Source: Paroedura picta (lineage: Eukaryota; Chordata; Lepidosauria; Squamata; Gekkonidae). Taken from it: a stretch of DNA of 64,000 bases. Shown here piece by piece: positions 10,481 through 20,070 of the stretch. Each line of letters opens with the position of its first letter. The stretch's first letter is position 1. Location: the NCBI RefSeq assembly GCF_049243985.1, contig NC_135369.1:21168533-21232532 (forward strand). The letters are read 5' to 3'. Made by a program: the position numbers and the translations under genes. The notes beneath the pieces were generated by a model. The model did no database searches. It saw only the letters and a list, made by a program, of their open reading frames with translations, and had not been told where the DNA came from.

Positions 10481-11100
10481 TGAGAAGCTGCGAAAAGGTT
10501 AGGATTGGGATGCGCGGTAGGAATCCTTGGACTATCTGGCCACGGAAGAACAGAAACCTGGAGGCTGAGAAAGGAGTTTGGCGCCAAGATCCAAGGCGGG
10601 CCCGGGTAGCTTCGAAGTGAGATCCGGCAAAGTCACAGAATCCTGGAAACAGGGCGGCCGGGCCCCGGAGGGTCACCTCCTCCGGAGTGGAATCCGGAGT
10701 CTGAGCTGCGGAGGTGGGCGCGCCCGCGGAGGCTTCTCCCCGGAATGGGACCTGCTCGGTGCCGGGAGGGCAGCCAGGATCCGGCTGGGTCTTGCTGCTT
10801 CGGGCCGAATCGACACCGCCCCCCCCCTTCTGGTGCCCAGTCCCCCCGCCCCGGCAGCCGTGCCGGAGTCGGGCGCCCAATCCGCGAAGCCGGAGTTTCG
10901 CCCCGAGGCCCGCAGGCGGCGCCCTCCCCCCGGACTCTGAAGAAGCCGCGCGGAACTGTTCGGAATCCAAATGTGTGTGCCGGAAGCGCCACCTAGTGGC
11001 AGCCGGCGGATGGCTGCGCCGCAGCGTTTCCAAGCCTGAAAGGAGGAGAGCTGGCTTGCGCCTGCCTGCCTTTGCCCAGCGCCCCCGAGCCCTCTCACCA
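10480..11100. promoter_or_regulatory. CpG-rich island without an identified gene
   Basis: This stretch is strongly GC- and CpG-rich on both strands, with GC-box-like and ETS-like words. Open frames of 100-215 codons occur in every frame, as expected of such composition, and none looks like a real protein. It could be a promoter whose transcript I cannot trace, or an isolated island. A perfect CTCF-core match sits near its right end. Confidence 0.45.
10985..11001 (-). promoter_or_regulatory. CTCF-like binding motif
   Basis: AGCGCCACCTAGTGGCA fits every constrained position of the reverse complement of the vertebrate CTCF core. It lies in a CpG island, where CTCF sites are common. Binding cannot be shown from sequence. 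Confidence 0.5.
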
Positions 11101-11101
11101 C

Positions 11102-11146
11102 GGAAGGAAGGAAGGGAGGAAGGAAGGAAGGGAAGGAAGGAAGGAA
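11102..11146 (+). repeat. (GGAA)n microsatellite
   Basis: A short purine run of GGAA and GGGA units, imperfect. Confidence 0.85.
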
Positions 11147-11223
11147 TCGTGCTGACATGCCACCCTCCTTGCCTGAGTACGATACATTCCCACTGAAGGC
11201 GAGGCTGGAGGGGGTGGGAGCAG

Positions 11224-11738
11224 GGAGTACTGTGTGCAGTTCTGGAGGCCTCACTTCAAGAAGGACGTGGATAAAATTGAAAGGGTACAGAGGAGAGCGA
11301 CGAGGATGATCTGGGGCCAAGGGACCAAGAAGATAGGTTGAGGGACTTGGGAATGTTCAGCCTGGAGAAAAGGAGGTTGAGAGGGGACATGATAGCCCTC
11401 TTTAAGTATTTGAAAGGTTGTTGTCACTTGGAGGAGGGCAGGATGCTGTTCCCATTGGCTGCAGAGGAAAGGACAGGCAGTAATGGGTTTAAACTACAAG
11501 TACAACAATATAGGCTAGATATCAGGAAAAAAATGTTCACAGTCAGAGTAGTTCAGCAGTGGAATAGGCTGCCTAAGGAGGTGGTGAGCTCCCCCTCACT
11601 GGCAGTCTTCAAGCAAAGGTTGGATACACGCTTTTCTTGGATGCTTTAGGATGCTTAGGGCTGATCCTGTGTTGAGCAGGGGGTTGGACTAGGTGGCCTG
11701 TATGGCCCCTTCCAACTCTATGATTCTATGATTCTATT
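11224..11738 (+). repeat. CR1 LINE 3' end
   Basis: The translation matches the C-terminal end of a CR1 reverse transcriptase ([37 protein letters not shown] and a WNRLP block), with one frame break near 11,330. It ends in the CR1 tail of repeated ATTCTATG units at about 11,715-11,738. It is the same subfamily as the larger copy at 59,468-60,775. Confidence 0.92.
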
Positions 11739-11739
11739 T

Positions 11740-12080
11740 AGTAGGCAAACTGGCTGAGCAATTCCTTAGAAAGCCAGATCATACAGGCTGAGAGCTATGT
11801 GTTTGAACTGAAATATATATTCATCCTGACTCTGCGGTAGATATGCTGGTGTGGTTTCAAAGGGGTTCTGCAGTAGCAGAAAGCACCCTGAATGCCTCCC
11901 CTCTCTCCCGTTTGAAAGGTAGTCCCCAGCCAGAGCCCCAAACACTCATTATCACGTTAAATGTGGGCAGCATGCGCGCTGCTGGAGCTCTAAAAACCCT
12001 TCCTAGCACCGCTTGCACACTCTCTGAGACTTCTTCCAGCCACACAGAGAACCCCTTTGGAGTCCCAGAGCACTCCCTAT
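11740..12080. other. Unassigned stretch
   Basis: No recognisable gene or repeat. The open frames of up to 93 codons are opposite-strand pairs without known domains. Confidence 0.3.
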
Positions 12081-12545
12081 GTGTAAAACTGTACAACAGC
12101 CTACTCTGCAGGGCTGGCTTTTAGCATCAAAGATCCAAAATTAATCTGCTTATTTTATACAGGCTATGATACTTTGAAATTAACAAGGATAAAATCTTTG
12201 CGCAATGTCCAAGTACCAACTATGGGACATCATGATTGCTTTTTCACCCTATGTGCTTCTGCAGGGGAGACTCTTCTTGTAAATCCTTACAAGAGCCCGC
12301 TCTGCAGGGTTGGTTTTTAGTATCAAAGATCCAAAATCATTCTGCCTATTTTTTAATCAGGCTATGATACTTTGAAATTAACAAGGAAAAAAATACAGCA
12401 CCATCCACGGGGCATTCTGATCGGCTTTTCTCCCATGTGCTTGTGCTAGGAGACTCTGCTTGTAAAATCCTTACACCTACCTGCCCCGCAGGGGTGGTTT
12501 TTCAGTATCAAAGATTCAAAATTAATCTGCTTATTTTAATTAAAC
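12080..12545 (+). repeat. Tandem array, ~190-bp unit
   Basis: The phrase CTGCAGGG followed by a GTATCAAAGATCCAAAAT-like block recurs at about 12,104, 12,300 and 12,484, giving units of about 196 and 184 bp and about two and a half copies. Within units, GGCTATGATACTTTGAAAT is also shared. The array lies just outside the left arm of the inverted duplication. Confidence 0.75.
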
Positions 12546-12603
12546 CATGACTCAGGCTACAACAAGACATAATTCCAACCCCTCCCATTTCAGAGGGAGG
12601 GGC

Positions 12604-12795
12604 CAACCTGACCATGTGGGCAGGACCTTACACCCGCCTTAGTCCCGCCTGCTCTGCGCTCTCATTGGTCAGAAAATACTGCACGCTCATTGGCTGGGGC
12701 AACCTGACCACGTGGGCAGGACCTTACACCCGCCTTAGTCCCGCCTCCTCTGCGCTCTCATTGGTCACAAAATACTGCACGCTCATTGGCTGGGC
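12604..12795 (+). repeat. 96-bp tandem duplication with CCAAT boxes
   Basis: Two nearly identical 96-bp units start at 12,604 and 12,700. Each contains two inverted CCAAT boxes (CATTGGTCA and CATTGGCTG) and a GTGGGCAGGACC block; the second unit has an E-box CACGTG where the first has CATGTG. The second unit ends about 44 bp before the outer breakpoint of the inverted duplication. Confidence 0.85.
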
Positions 12796-12840
12796 CTGGG
12801 GCACCTGTCATGATGAATGGCATACCCTCAGTACTACTCA

Positions 12841-13560
12841 CAGCCTTTCTCAACTTTTGTACCACTGAGAAACCCCTGAAACATTCTTCAGGCTTCGAGA
12901 AACCCCAGAAGTGGCATGATCATATAGACCAGTGGTCCCTTATCCCCGGTCCAGAGACCGGTACCGATCCATAGATCAGTTGGTACCGGGTCGCGGCTTC
13001 TCCTCATCCTCCCCGGCTGATGCTTCAGTGGCTGCCCTGCCACTCTGCTGCCGGTTCACCTTTGGTGCTCTCCAGTGGCTGCCATGGCTGGGGCTCTCCC
13101 TCAGAATGGTACAGCGCAGCTACTGCTGGCAGCGCCCCCCAGCAGGCAGGGGGAAGCCAGGGGTGCCGGTGGGAAAGCAAGTGGAGCAGGGGCTCAGGCG
13201 GCAGCACCAACGTCCCTCGGCAAAAGACTACCCCCACCCCCGGCCTCAGTAAAATTGTCAAGCGTTGACTGGTCCCCAGTGATAAAAAGGTTGGGGACCA
13301 CTGATAGACTATGGTTGGAAAGCATAGTTATGTACATGCACACCCAGGACCCCTCCTTCCCACTCCCTCCAGGCCCATCTTTGGCTATGGGGGTGGGGGC
13401 GTGTGCGGGTCGACGTGACCGTATATGGTCATATCATTTGATAAATGTTTAACAAAATTTTTAAAATATATATATAACAATTAACTCCCACCCATTTGGG
13501 AAACCCTTCTAGGGCCATCAAGAAACCTCAAGGTTTCATGAAGTCCTGGCCTAGCAGGAA
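12841..13560 (+). mobile_element. hAT MITE of the AGCCT family, interrupted
   Basis: It begins with CAGCCTTTCTCAAC exactly at the outer edge of the left arm and runs through the family phrases to about 13,550. A second MITE (12,930-13,303) is inserted in it. The right-arm counterpart at about 28,930-29,264 is uninterrupted. The 3' inverted repeat is lost in both arms. Confidence 0.75.
12930..13303 (+). mobile_element. hAT-type MITE, CAGTGGTCC family, nested
   Basis: The ends are inverted repeats: CAGTGGTCC at the left and GGACCACTG at the right. ATAGAC is duplicated on both sides (12,924-12,929 and 13,304-13,309). The uninterrupted counterpart in the right arm at about 29,170 shows the site before insertion, so it inserted after the duplication. 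A related element lies at 61,339-61,642. Confidence 0.8.
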
Positions 13561-13760
13561 ACAGGCAAGTCTTCAATTACTATCCACTTTGTTACTCCAG
13601 GTAGGTGCTGTGTGTATTGCACATTCCCAGAATATGGGCCTAGTCTGGACACCACTCAATCCTACTCTCCATTCAGAGAAGGCAACCCGCCAAGTGTACC
13701 ACCCCCTCAGCCATTCTCCCAATTCGGTTTCAAAGAAGGCTGAACATCAACACAGCTCAT

Positions 13761-13766
13761 TTTATT
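13761..13766 (-). terminator. Poly(A) signal of the BANF1 paralogue
   Basis: AATAAA on the minus strand, about 1.05 kb downstream of the paralogue's stop codon (part of that distance is the inserted MITE). It is the exact counterpart of the BANF1 signal at 28,724-28,729. Confidence 0.7.
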
Positions 13767-14238
13767 GTTTAAAAACTTTACAATGATTTTTGTTCCTAAC
13801 GTTTAAACAAGTGGCATAAAAGTTAGGTGGGAGGATCCAACACTGTTTGCAGATAATGGTGTCATTTAAATATGCATCACTTTATTTCACAAAACAGCTA
13901 ATTCTCAGGCCAATTATATCAAAATCGGGGGAGACGAAAATGAATCTCCCTTTAAATCAACAGTCGGATGAGGCTTCAAGAGTCAGCTGGCCTGACAGCC
14001 GAAGGGAATATATCGAAGCCACACAAAAGAGATCCGATTCTACAAAGCCTTAAAACGGATTTTCCCCTCCCCCTTTCCTCAATCCCCTCCATGGAGGAAA
14101 AGATGTTTGATTAAAAGACTGTGGTAACAAAAATATTTTCTGGCAATAGGAGCGGTCATCCCAGGGACACATTTTAGATGCTGGAAGTTTCACAAGGAAG
14201 AGACAAGTGGGGAGGAAGGAAGATTCAACCTCTAGCTA

Positions 14239-14768
14239 CCGTATTTGTCGGCATATAAGACAAAACTCTGGTGCTGGAGAAGACTCTTGCGAGTCCCTTG
14301 GACTGCAAGGCGAACAAACCGGTCAGTCCTAGAGGAGATCAGCCCTGACTGCTCTTTAGAAGGCCAGATCCTGAAGATGAAACTCAAATACTTTGGCCAC
14401 CTCATGAGAAGGAAGGACTCCCTGGAGAAGAGCCTAATGCTGGGAGTGATCGAGGGCAAAAGAAGAAGGGGACGACAGAGAATGAGGTGGATGGATGGAG
14501 TCACTGAAGCAGTAGGTGCAAACTTAAAAGGACTCCAGGGAATGGTAGAGGACAGGAAGGCCTGGAGGATCATTGTCCATGGGGTCGCGATGGGTCGGAC
14601 ACGACTTCGCACATAACAACAACAAAGACAAAACATTTCCACTCAAAATACAGTACGATGGGCCACTATGGGCAACTATGTCTATCCCAACTGAAGTGTA
14701 CCCGACGTATAAGACGCCGCCCCCACTTGGAGGCATGTATAAGTAGTCTTATATGCCAGCAAATACTG
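14239..14768. mobile_element. Tc1/mariner-type MITE split by a Bov-B
   Basis: The ends are inverted repeats: CCGTATTTGTCGGCATATAA at the left, and TTATATGCCAGCAAATACTG at the right. A TA dinucleotide flanks both sides, as expected for Tc1/mariner insertion. The counterpart position in the right arm (near 28,251) has a single uninterrupted CTAGCTAACTAC, read on the minus strand, which is the empty site. About 165 bp belong to the MITE and the rest is the nested Bov-B piece. Confidence 0.8.
14266..14625 (+). repeat. Bov-B LINE 3' end nested in the MITE
   Basis: The translation gives the C-terminal blocks of the Bov-B reverse transcriptase from LWCWRRLL to GVAMGRTRL. It ends in CAACAACAA. The short duplication AGACAAAA flanks it (about 14,258-14,265 and 14,625-14,632). 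It is 5'-truncated to about 360 bp. Confidence 0.88.
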
Positions 14769-14818
14769 TAACTACAAAAGCCCCCAACAGCATCCACCGA
14801 GGTTTTGAACCAGAATGT

Positions 14819-16745
14819 TCACAAGAAGGCGTTGCACCAATCCCTCAGGCAGCCGTAACAGTCTCTGGATTGCTTGGCGTTGGCACCACACGTATCTTTC
14901 AGCCACTTGTGGAACAGGTCTTCGTCCTTCTTCAGCACCAGGAACTGCCCGAGCACCACGTAAGCCTAGGTTTACAAAGGGGGAAATGTATAGCGTCAGC
15001 AGCTGGGGCAGAAGGTCTATAAACCTACCAGCCACAGTCAAAACTGCAAGACTCTTTCCCCCTCTGGCAAACATGATCAGCTATATGCCAAAAAACTGCC
15101 CCCTCTTTCCCCAGCACCAGCTGGTGCCAAACACGCCCTTGGCCTTCTTGCCATGTCGTCTTCTTGCCCAGCGTCAGGCAGTGTTCAGCATTCAAGCTGT
15201 TTCTGCCAGCCCTTCCCAGCCCAAACAGGACAGAGTCCAACATAGCAAGCAGCAGAACTTCATGTGTTGACCATGGGGAGAGCCTAGGGGTTAAAGACAC
15301 CATGGAGGCAGATCGCCTCTGGTGCTGGGAACCTAATCGGAGCCCTAGAGATAACAGAGATTGAAAATTCCAGAAATTGGTCTACCACAGAACCAGCTGG
15401 GCCAGGGGCGGGCGCTTCAAGTGATCTTCTTCATAAGACAGCCTGCTGAAGTTAATGCTCTGGACAGAACTGCTCTGAATCAGACACTAGACTCCATTCC
15501 CCAGAACGTATCTGTTTATCGTACGGCGTCTCCAGGTCATAGTCACTGAGACAACAAGTTGTGAGTGGGCAAGGCAGCCAAAAGTTGGTGACTCCTCACT
15601 ATGTCCAAGAACCCACCAATCAGGTCTCAATTATTCTGTAATGGCACGGGGGGGGGCATAGATGGGGACGGAAAAAGCAGGCAGAGGGGGCCACTAGCAC
15701 CCAGAAGAAGAGGCAGAATTGGTTCTTATATGCCACTTTCTCTACCAAAAGGAGGCTTACAATCACCTTCCGTTTCTTCTCTTAAAAGATACCCTATGAG
15801 GTAGAAGAAGAGGAAGAGTTGGTTCTTATATGCCGCTTTTCTCTAACAGAAGTAGTCTCAAAACGGCTTACGCTCACCTTCCCTTTCCTCTCCCCAAAAC
15901 AGACACCCTGTGAGGTAGGTGGGGCTGAGAGAGCCCTGATATTACTGCTGAGTCAGAACAGCCCAAGGTCTGGCTGCATGCAAAGGAGCTGGGAATCAAG
16001 CTCGGCTTGCCAGATTAGAAGTCAGTGCTCCTAACCACCACACGACGCTGTTTCCCAGTCCAGCACAAGGAAGAGCCTGCTATTTCATGCTGGGCGCCAG
16101 CATGGTGAAGTGGTTAAGAGCTTCTAATCTGACCAACCAGACTTGATTCCCCATTCCTCCACATGCTATCCGATGGGTGACCTTGGACCCATCACAGTTC
16201 TCTCAGAGCTGTTCTCACAGAGCAGTACTGTAAGAGCTCTCTCAGCCCCACCTTCCTCACAGGTTGCCTGTTGTGGGGAGAGGAAAGGGAAGGCGACTGT
16301 AAGTCACTTTGAAAAGTAGGGTATGAAAACACGAGCTCTTCCTCTTCTGTCCATACCAAGACCTACCTAGCTGCAGCACAGCTGCACCTCCGGACCACGC
16401 TCTAACATAGCAGTCACAAAGCCCTGGGATAGCAGGTTGTAGGAAGCAGGCTGGTTTCTCTGAGCATGGCTCTCCAATAGCACTAGACACATGCCTTGGC
16501 AGCCCCCTCTCAAGAAGAACTGCAAAGGACTGATGCATTAAGGCCCAACTTTCCTGCTTAGCTAATCAGCCCCCCCCCCCACCCCTGGGGCGTCAACATG
16601 CCTTTCAGAACCCAGAAGATACCTTATCAATGCCTTTGTCCTCCAGCTTCTTGCCAAGTCCATATCCAATGCCGGCTAGAGTGCCGACAGGCTTCGTGCC
16701 CAAGGGTTCTACCACAAAATCCCGGTGCTTCTGAGTGGTGGTCAT
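14819..16745 (-). CDS. BANF1 paralogue, intact 89-codon frame, two coding exons
   Basis: Coding exons are 16,745-16,623 (residues 1-41) and 14,965-14,819 (42-89 plus TGA). The protein is the same length as BANF1 and clearly of that family: a small dimeric DNA-bridging protein with a helix-hairpin-helix. Acceptors (CACAG before exon 2, CCTAG before exon 3), the GTATCT donor, the A at -3 of the start and a poly(A) signal are all retained, so it is a duplicated gene, not a processed copy. Against the + strand copy it has S4T, A12V, M15L, E17T, D28Y, V29G, F39I, R60H, E61K, E83D and D86N. I count 15 nucleotide differences, of which only about three are silent. Conserved are Gly25 and Gly27, Lys6, and Ser-to-Thr at the VRK1 phospho-site. 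Net charge is shifted by about +4. Whether it is transcribed is unknown; no promoter lies within its own arm. Confidence 0.82.
15702..16350. repeat. Three-SINE cluster inside the paralogue intron
   Basis: A partial 3' piece (15,702-15,802, minus), a near full-length copy (15,803-16,053, minus) and another (16,088-16,350, plus) belong to one tRNA-derived SINE family (type A). It is marked by TGGTTAGGAGTG, GCTCTCTCAGCC and CATATAAGAACCAACTC. The mirror cluster at 27,308-27,955 in the right arm shows they were in place before the duplication. Confidence 0.85.
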
Positions 16746-17219
16746 TTTGGCTGCTGCTCTGCCTGTGGGCAAGAAGAAAACCAAGGATCAACCAGGTATC
16801 AGGATTAAGAGGTTAAGACAGAATATCACTTAACCCACTACAGTTGCACACACTGTCCCACTAGGTCAGCTGCTGTCATGGTATCATCACAGTTGACTTG
16901 TTGCCTGTTCCATGAAAGAGATCAAGGAGTCCATGTCGAAGGAAGTTTTAAGCATTTACATTCCCCAGATGTGGTTAAACCAGGCAGCTCTGATGCTGCC
17001 ATGACCCAACTGGGAGTTTTCCAGAATCTGCAGTCTTCTCTGGGCTACAAGATAAGGCAATGAGTGAGGATGGCAGCAGCTGGCCTGGGTTGCAGTGCTG
17101 CTAAACAAGGCAACATGGGATGTTGGAGCCGCTAAAAAGGATACCAGCAACCCCTGCTGGTCAGTGACCCCGTGAAGCACAACACGGAACCAAGGCACAA
17201 TGATTCTTTTGTTTTAGAC

Positions 17220-17333
17220 CAGGGGTAGTCAAACTGCGGCCCTCCAGATGTCCAAATGCTGGCAGGGGCTCATGGGAATTGTAGTCCATGGACATCTGGA
17301 GGGCCGCAGTTTGTCTACCCCTGTTTTACACCT
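17220..17333. mobile_element. Palindromic hAT MITE, left-arm copy
   Basis: A near-perfect palindrome: CAGGGGTAGTCAAACTGCGG is mirrored at the right end. The flanks TTTTAGAC and TTTTACAC (17,212-17,219 and 17,334-17,341) are an 8-bp target-site duplication with one change. The right arm holds the same insertion at 25,833-25,919, shorter by about 27 bp, so it predates the duplication. Confidence 0.9.
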
Positions 17334-17533
17334 TTCAAGGGTGCAAAGGGCATTCAAGTTCTTTCTTCTTCTGCAGACCTTCTGTTCCAGGTTTGAAACT
17401 GTCAATATTAGCACTGAACACCAGATGCCAAGCCAGTCTATTTCGCCTGAAATCTTTATGCTGTAGCAGCTAAGTAGATATACTGTAAATCAATACATTT
17501 CAGGTATGTATCTGTCCCAGTACGTAAAAAGTA

Positions 17534-17590
17534 AGAATCATAGGATCATAGATTTGGACCGGATCTCCAGGGTCATCTAGTCCTGCAGAA
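17534..17590 (-). repeat. CR1 tail fragment
   Basis: GAATCATAGGATCATAGATT followed by GGTCATCTAGTCC is the antisense of the CR1 3' terminus. The mirror copy is at about 25,555-25,622. Confidence 0.7.
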
Positions 17591-17880
17591 CGCAGGAATG
17601 CAAGAGGGGTGGGACATTCCGTTTCAAGAATAAAAGGGCTCATTTCGGTAAGGGTTGCGGAATCCACTGACAGGCAGCTCACCCTCTTTGCAGTTCCGCC
17701 CTCAAGTCAGTTACTTATATATGTGGACTGATATATTTCCCCTCTTGCATACAAGTAACAAAAACCATAATTTAAAAAAATGGAAAGAACTAAAGCAGCA
17801 GTAGAATAAAAACAACTAGAAACAGCAAAGAGCCAACAAAACCTTTAAAAAACCATGAAGGTCAAAATCAAATGCTATTT

Positions 17881-18269
17881 TGAAAGGCAAAAACTCCAAT
17901 TATTGGGGATTGGATGAAGAAAAAACACTGGAGGGGGAGAGGATTAGTGAGGTGAGGAGGGAGATGTTCCAAGAGGAGACACTTTTGCAAAAGTTGCAAT
18001 ACTATTTTCCCACCTACGGATATTTTCCCACCCCACATATCTCAATATGGTCTGTTATCTACAGTAGTCGGAGATGTACATGCGAACACTATACAATGAA
18101 ATTATTTAAATTTGAATCAGAAGGTTTTCTAGAAATCTTTCCAATTAAAAATCTCCCAGAAAACCCACATCACTGCATAAGGCAAGGCTGGATTTCGCAC
18201 TGCTCTTCAATTTCACAGACCTACCTTCCCTTCCTTATGCTATTCAACACTGACCTGCCTCCAAGCTGA
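17881..18269 (+). other. Unrecognised open stretch shared by both arms
   Basis: A reading frame without a clear ATG stays open for about 129 codons here and for about 70 codons in the mirror copy (25,056-25,268, minus strand). Its product is Glu- and Arg-rich in the first third. I recognise no family. It runs antisense to the BANF1 copy in each arm, upstream of the start codon, and may be old repeat sequence. Confidence 0.25.
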
Positions 18270-18439
18270 AGGACCAGCTGCTACTGTAACTAACTCGGCC
18301 CTGGACGTCCCAACAGAAAGAAATGTTCCACACTCCTCCGTCTTTAAGATTCCGTTATTTTAGCGGATGTGTAAGGGGGTGTGGTGGGCATAGGCTGAGG
18401 CTCCTGTATCTGTTTCAGTATTGATAAGAGATCCTTCCG

Positions 18440-18610
18440 AGAAGAAGCAGGGCGTCTAGCTCACTCCACTAAGGACTTGGGTGTGATCCTCAATGCCTCC
18501 CTCTCCATGGAGACACAGGTCACAAGCGTAGCATGACTGTGCCTCCCAGACAATATGCCCCTTCCATCCAGAAGTAGAGCGAGGAAAGAGCTGCTGATGC
18601 CACAATCTAC
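18440..18610 (+). repeat. LINE reverse-transcriptase fragment
   Basis: The translation of about 18,470-18,530 reads KDLGVILNASLSMETQVTS, which matches the LGV-block near the end of L2/CR1-type reverse transcriptases. It is a short remnant in the spacer, just beyond the inner edge of the left arm. Confidence 0.6.
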
Positions 18611-18640
18611 ACAGAGGATGGTGGTGTGATCCCCCTAAGG

Positions 18641-18973
18641 CAGCCTTTCTCAGCTTTTCTACCACTGAGAAACCCATTCTTCAGGCTTCGAGAAAGCCCA
18701 AAAGTGGCACGATCATGCAGAATATGATTAGGAAGCATAGCTGTGTACGTGCCCACTCGGGGTCCCTCTCCTCCCCACCCCCTCCAGGCCTATAACAGGC
18801 CATTTGGGGAGGGGGTGGGTGGGTCAACATGACCATATCATCCAATTTTCCTTATATACATTTTTTAACAAATTTAAAATATATTAGATGAATTAACTCC
18901 CACCATGCAGGAAACCCTTTCAGGGCCATCAAGAAAGCCCAGGACATCACAAAACCTTGGTTGAGAAAGCCTG
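18641..18973 (+). mobile_element. hAT MITE of the AGCCT family, complete
   Basis: The ends CAGCCTTTCTCAGC and GGTTGAGAAAGCCTG are inverted repeats. The target-site duplication is CCCTAAGG / TCCTAAGG (18,633-18,640 and 18,974-18,981, one change). It lies about 300 bp inside the spacer from the left arm. Confidence 0.88.
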
Positions 18974-19299
18974 TCCTAAGGGGGGAACCTGCTGTCAGTG
19001 TCCATCCAGCGGTGCAGACTTTGACAAGCAGGAAAATGGAGAATGGGAGGGCTCTGCTAACAGGCTGATGCCTCCACCATCCCACGCCCGTCCTTGCCAT
19101 CCGCCTCCTGGTGCTCCCGGAGACGCCCCTGCCCCGGGAGAGCTGCACGGCTTGTCAGAGGCCAGCAAGGTCACGCAAGAGAGATCTGGCCACCCCTGCA
19201 ACAGAGGACCTGAGCCACCATCCAGCAATTCCGCAGTCATTTCCCTGCGTGACCTAAAGATGCTATTGGACTCAATTTTTGTTGTGCTATCCACAGCAG

Positions 19300-19313
19300 G
19301 CAGCAGAGGGCAG
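19300..19313 (+). promoter_or_regulatory. CTCF-like motif in the spacer
   Basis: GCAGCAGAGGGCAG matches 13 of 14 positions of the forward CTCF core. Orientation is opposite to the site at 10,985. A chance match is possible. Confidence 0.3.
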
Positions 19314-19319
19314 CTGATG

Positions 19320-20060
19320 GCAGCAAAACCAGAGGCATCACCCAGAAATGCAGCCAGAGAACCCAGACTTGAAGCAATGGGCTTGTCTACCTCTCCCACC
19401 TCACCCTGCCATCGGCCATTGTGACCCCTGTGCCTGAGTTTGCTGGAAGGAGAGGCCCTGGAGACCCAGAGCCATCCCCACCTATGAGGAAGAGTCCAGC
19501 CTTGGTGTGGATGGTTTATCTGACCCGGCAGGGTAGTGAGGGAGCTCTGCCAGAGCATCTGGTGAAGTGGGCTCCAGTTCCTTAAAGTTTATGCTAAAAT
19601 AAAAACGGGATTCCTCTTTATGTCACAGAACAACAGCACAACAAGATTCGTTACAGCAACAGTGACGGGTCTGTGGGCACAACCAAAATAGAGTCCAATA
19701 GCACCTTTAAGACCAACAAGGATTTAAACAAGGAGTGAGCATTCAAGGGCATACATTCTTCCTCAGATTCAAGGAACCACCATCATAACTGAGGAGATAT
19801 AAAGCAAATTGTGGCAAATTAGTAAACTCTGTCATAATATCCAAATTAAGGTGCCAAGTGATAATTCTTTGCTAAAACAGCAATTGCTGTCCCTAGTTTT
19901 AATAGGTCCCACAGTAACGCACATAACCACAGATAAGACCTCTGTAAATTACACACACATTTGTTCCTATATCATCGCTGCATAATATATTCTGTTTGAT
20001 ATTGTAGTCGTTTGGAGTACCTCTACCTTGGCCCCTTTCATGGTATTCTTAGGCACCTCT
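19320..20060. other. Spacer DNA, mostly unassigned
   Basis: At about 19,680-19,760 there is a copy of an interspersed repeat marked by AGTCCAATAGCACCTTTAAG, which recurs at 37,930 and 43,940. Nothing else is recognised. Confidence 0.4.
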
Positions 20061-20070
20061 ATCCATTCAA

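Larger units (their letters stand above)
12839..18343 (-). repeat. Left arm of a large inverted duplication
   Basis: Read in reverse complement, this arm matches 24,809-29,266 along its whole length, including a BANF1 gene copy, its 3' flank, its intronic SINEs and about 1.6 kb upstream of the start codon. By eye the copies differ at roughly a dozen positions over about 300 bp of the 3' region, about 4%. The left arm has two insertions that the right arm lacks (12,930-13,303 and 14,239-14,768). The right arm has about 540 bp that the left lacks (26,094-26,633). The outer edge coincides with the end of a hAT MITE. Confidence 0.93.

Noticed and set aside
10464-11320. Overlapping frames of 100-215 codons on both strands
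   Set aside because: They lie in a CpG island where stops are rare, overlap in several frames and show only Pro/Arg/Gly-rich sequence with no domain.
14819-16745. Processed retrocopy of BANF1
   Set aside because: The intron, with its SINEs, is retained and flanking DNA is co-duplicated, so it arose by DNA duplication.
14819-16745. Orthologue of mammalian BANF2
   Set aside because: BANF2 as I recall it is far more diverged along the whole length, while this copy is about 88% identical to the neighbouring BANF1 and shares its flanks.
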